NCBI GenBank assembly: GCA_017303555.1
Contig: JAFLCN010000002.1
Span: forward strand, 124,001 to 188,000
Direction of reading: 5' to 3'
DNA length: 64,000 bases
Source of the DNA: Planctomycetota bacterium
Lineage (GTDB): Bacteria; Planctomycetota; Phycisphaerae; Phycisphaerales; UBA1924
Shown here: positions 63,389 through 64,000 of the stretch, one piece after another
How the letters are laid out: the number at the start of each line of letters is the position of its first letter
Position numbering within the stretch: position 1 is the first letter of the stretch
Program-made: the position numbers and the translations under genes
Notes under the pieces: generated by a model
What the model saw: only the letters and a program-made list of their open reading frames with translations
What the model was told of the DNA's origin: nothing
Databases searched by the model: none

Positions 63389-63507
63389 GGCTTTGAAATC
63401 TCGGCTTTGACCCCACAGGCATTCTGCGCAAACTGCGATTCCCTCGGGGGCAACTTCCTTCCGAGATTGCGGTACCCTACCCACCGCACCCCGGAGCCCC
63501 CGCACCT

Positions 63508-64000
63508 ATGCGAATCTTCGTCGTTCCCGCCACGCTCACCCTTGCTCAACTCGCTCTCGCCCAGCCCGCGCCGACGGCCGGACCAAACCCAAATCCGCAA
63601 ACGCACGGCTACTACCGCCAGCCCGCGATCAACGGCGACACGGTCGTTTTCGTGAGTGAAGGCGACCTCTGGCGTGTTCCGGTCACCGGCGGCATGGCTG
63701 CCCGGCTCACGAGCGGCTCGGGCGATGAGTATCAACCTTCGATTTCGCCCGACGGCAAGACCGTCGCGTTTGTCGGCACCTACGAAGGTCCCGCCGAGAT
63801 CTACACGATGCCTATCGAAGGCGGCTTGCCGGTGCGTCAAACGTACGGCGCATCACGCATCACGTTCGTCGGCTGGACGCCGGCATCCAAGATCATCTAC
63901 TCGACGCGCGAGTTCGCGACGCTTCCATCCAACCAGCTCGTGACATTCACGCCCCGCGCTCGCGAAGCCAATCCTTCCGAAGCGCCCGCCATCGAGCGCA
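63508..64000 (+). CDS. Tricorn-type protease, N-terminal part (cut off by the right edge)
   Basis: 164 codons before the window end. A signal peptide (MRIFVVPATLTLAQLALAQ) is followed by WD40-like/TolB-type beta-propeller blades: GYYRQPAINGDTVVFVSEGDLWRVP, GGMAARLTSGSGDEYQPSISPDGKTVAFVG and AEIYTMPIEGGLPVRQTYG. This beginning matches tricorn protease and bacterial homologues, which end in PDZ and C-terminal-processing-protease (S41) domains outside this window. The family cleaves peptides released by other proteases. Confidence 0.85.
   Translation, partial: MRIFVVPATLTLAQLALAQPAPTAGPNPNPQTHGYYRQPAINGDTVVFVSEGDLWRVPVTGGMAARLTSGSGDEYQPSISPDGKTVAFVGTYEGPAEIYTMPIEGGLPVRQTYGASRITFVGWTPASKIIYSTREFATLPSNQLVTFTPRAREANPSEAPAIER

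Overview
The window looks like a chromosomal segment of a high-GC planctomycete, most likely of the class Phycisphaerae. The reasons are: secreted proteins ending in dockerin-like EF-hand repeats, proteins ending in a PAPG/PTPG motif plus a hydrophobic stretch and an arginine cluster (PEP-CTERM-like sorting tails), an oversized SecA (1326 aa), a nearly cysteine-free DksA-like protein, and dense housekeeping genes split between both strands. I see no insertion sequence, prophage, integrase or CRISPR array, so this reads as ordinary chromosome with some lineage-specific genes.

Layout. 0-6.6 kb: DinB-like protein (cut by the left edge), a ThiF/MoeB-type adenylyltransferase, a secreted protein, the rpsL-rpsG ribosomal pair, a lone response regulator and a PBP4-type peptidase. 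6.7-19.5 kb: M16 peptidase, UbiD-family decarboxylase, a methyltransferase-ABC ATPase-ABC permease run, proC, accA, a DksA-like protein, lspA, a cupin and a metallo-beta-lactamase-fold hydrolase. 19.5-28.4 kb: two large secreted dockerin-type proteins, psuG, an HU-like protein with a structured leader, a nuclease/phosphatase-fold protein, a 2-hydroxyacid dehydrogenase and a free-standing NrdJ C-terminal domain. 28.5-42.7 kb: secA, a pseudopilin, tRNA-Pro(CGG), an SGNH hydrolase, hrpA, a JAMM-like lipoprotein, a NifU-domain protein, csrA, ridA and ndk. 42.7-52.4 kb: trehalose synthesis (otsA plus an OtsB-glucoamylase-type fusion), a secreted protein, AbgT and POT transporters and an M48 protease. 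52.4-59.7 kb: a complete type IIB topoisomerase (topoisomerase VI), with subunit B and subunit A separated by three unrelated genes. 59.7-64 kb: MFS exporter, a cysteine-rich membrane protein, AMP nucleosidase, a SnoaL-like protein and the start of a tricorn-type protease.

The most striking content is the topoisomerase VI locus. This enzyme is typical of archaea and plants and only sporadic in bacteria, and both subunits keep their catalytic motifs here. Secondary points of interest are five degenerate ~60-residue repeats in the C-terminal half of SecA, two strong stem-loops in the leader of the HU-like gene (one showing GGA in its loop, with csrA in the same window), a perfect 12-bp hairpin between rpsL and rpsG, and a possible JAMM metalloprotease motif in a lipoprotein. 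All functional names come from recognising motifs by eye; no database search was run.
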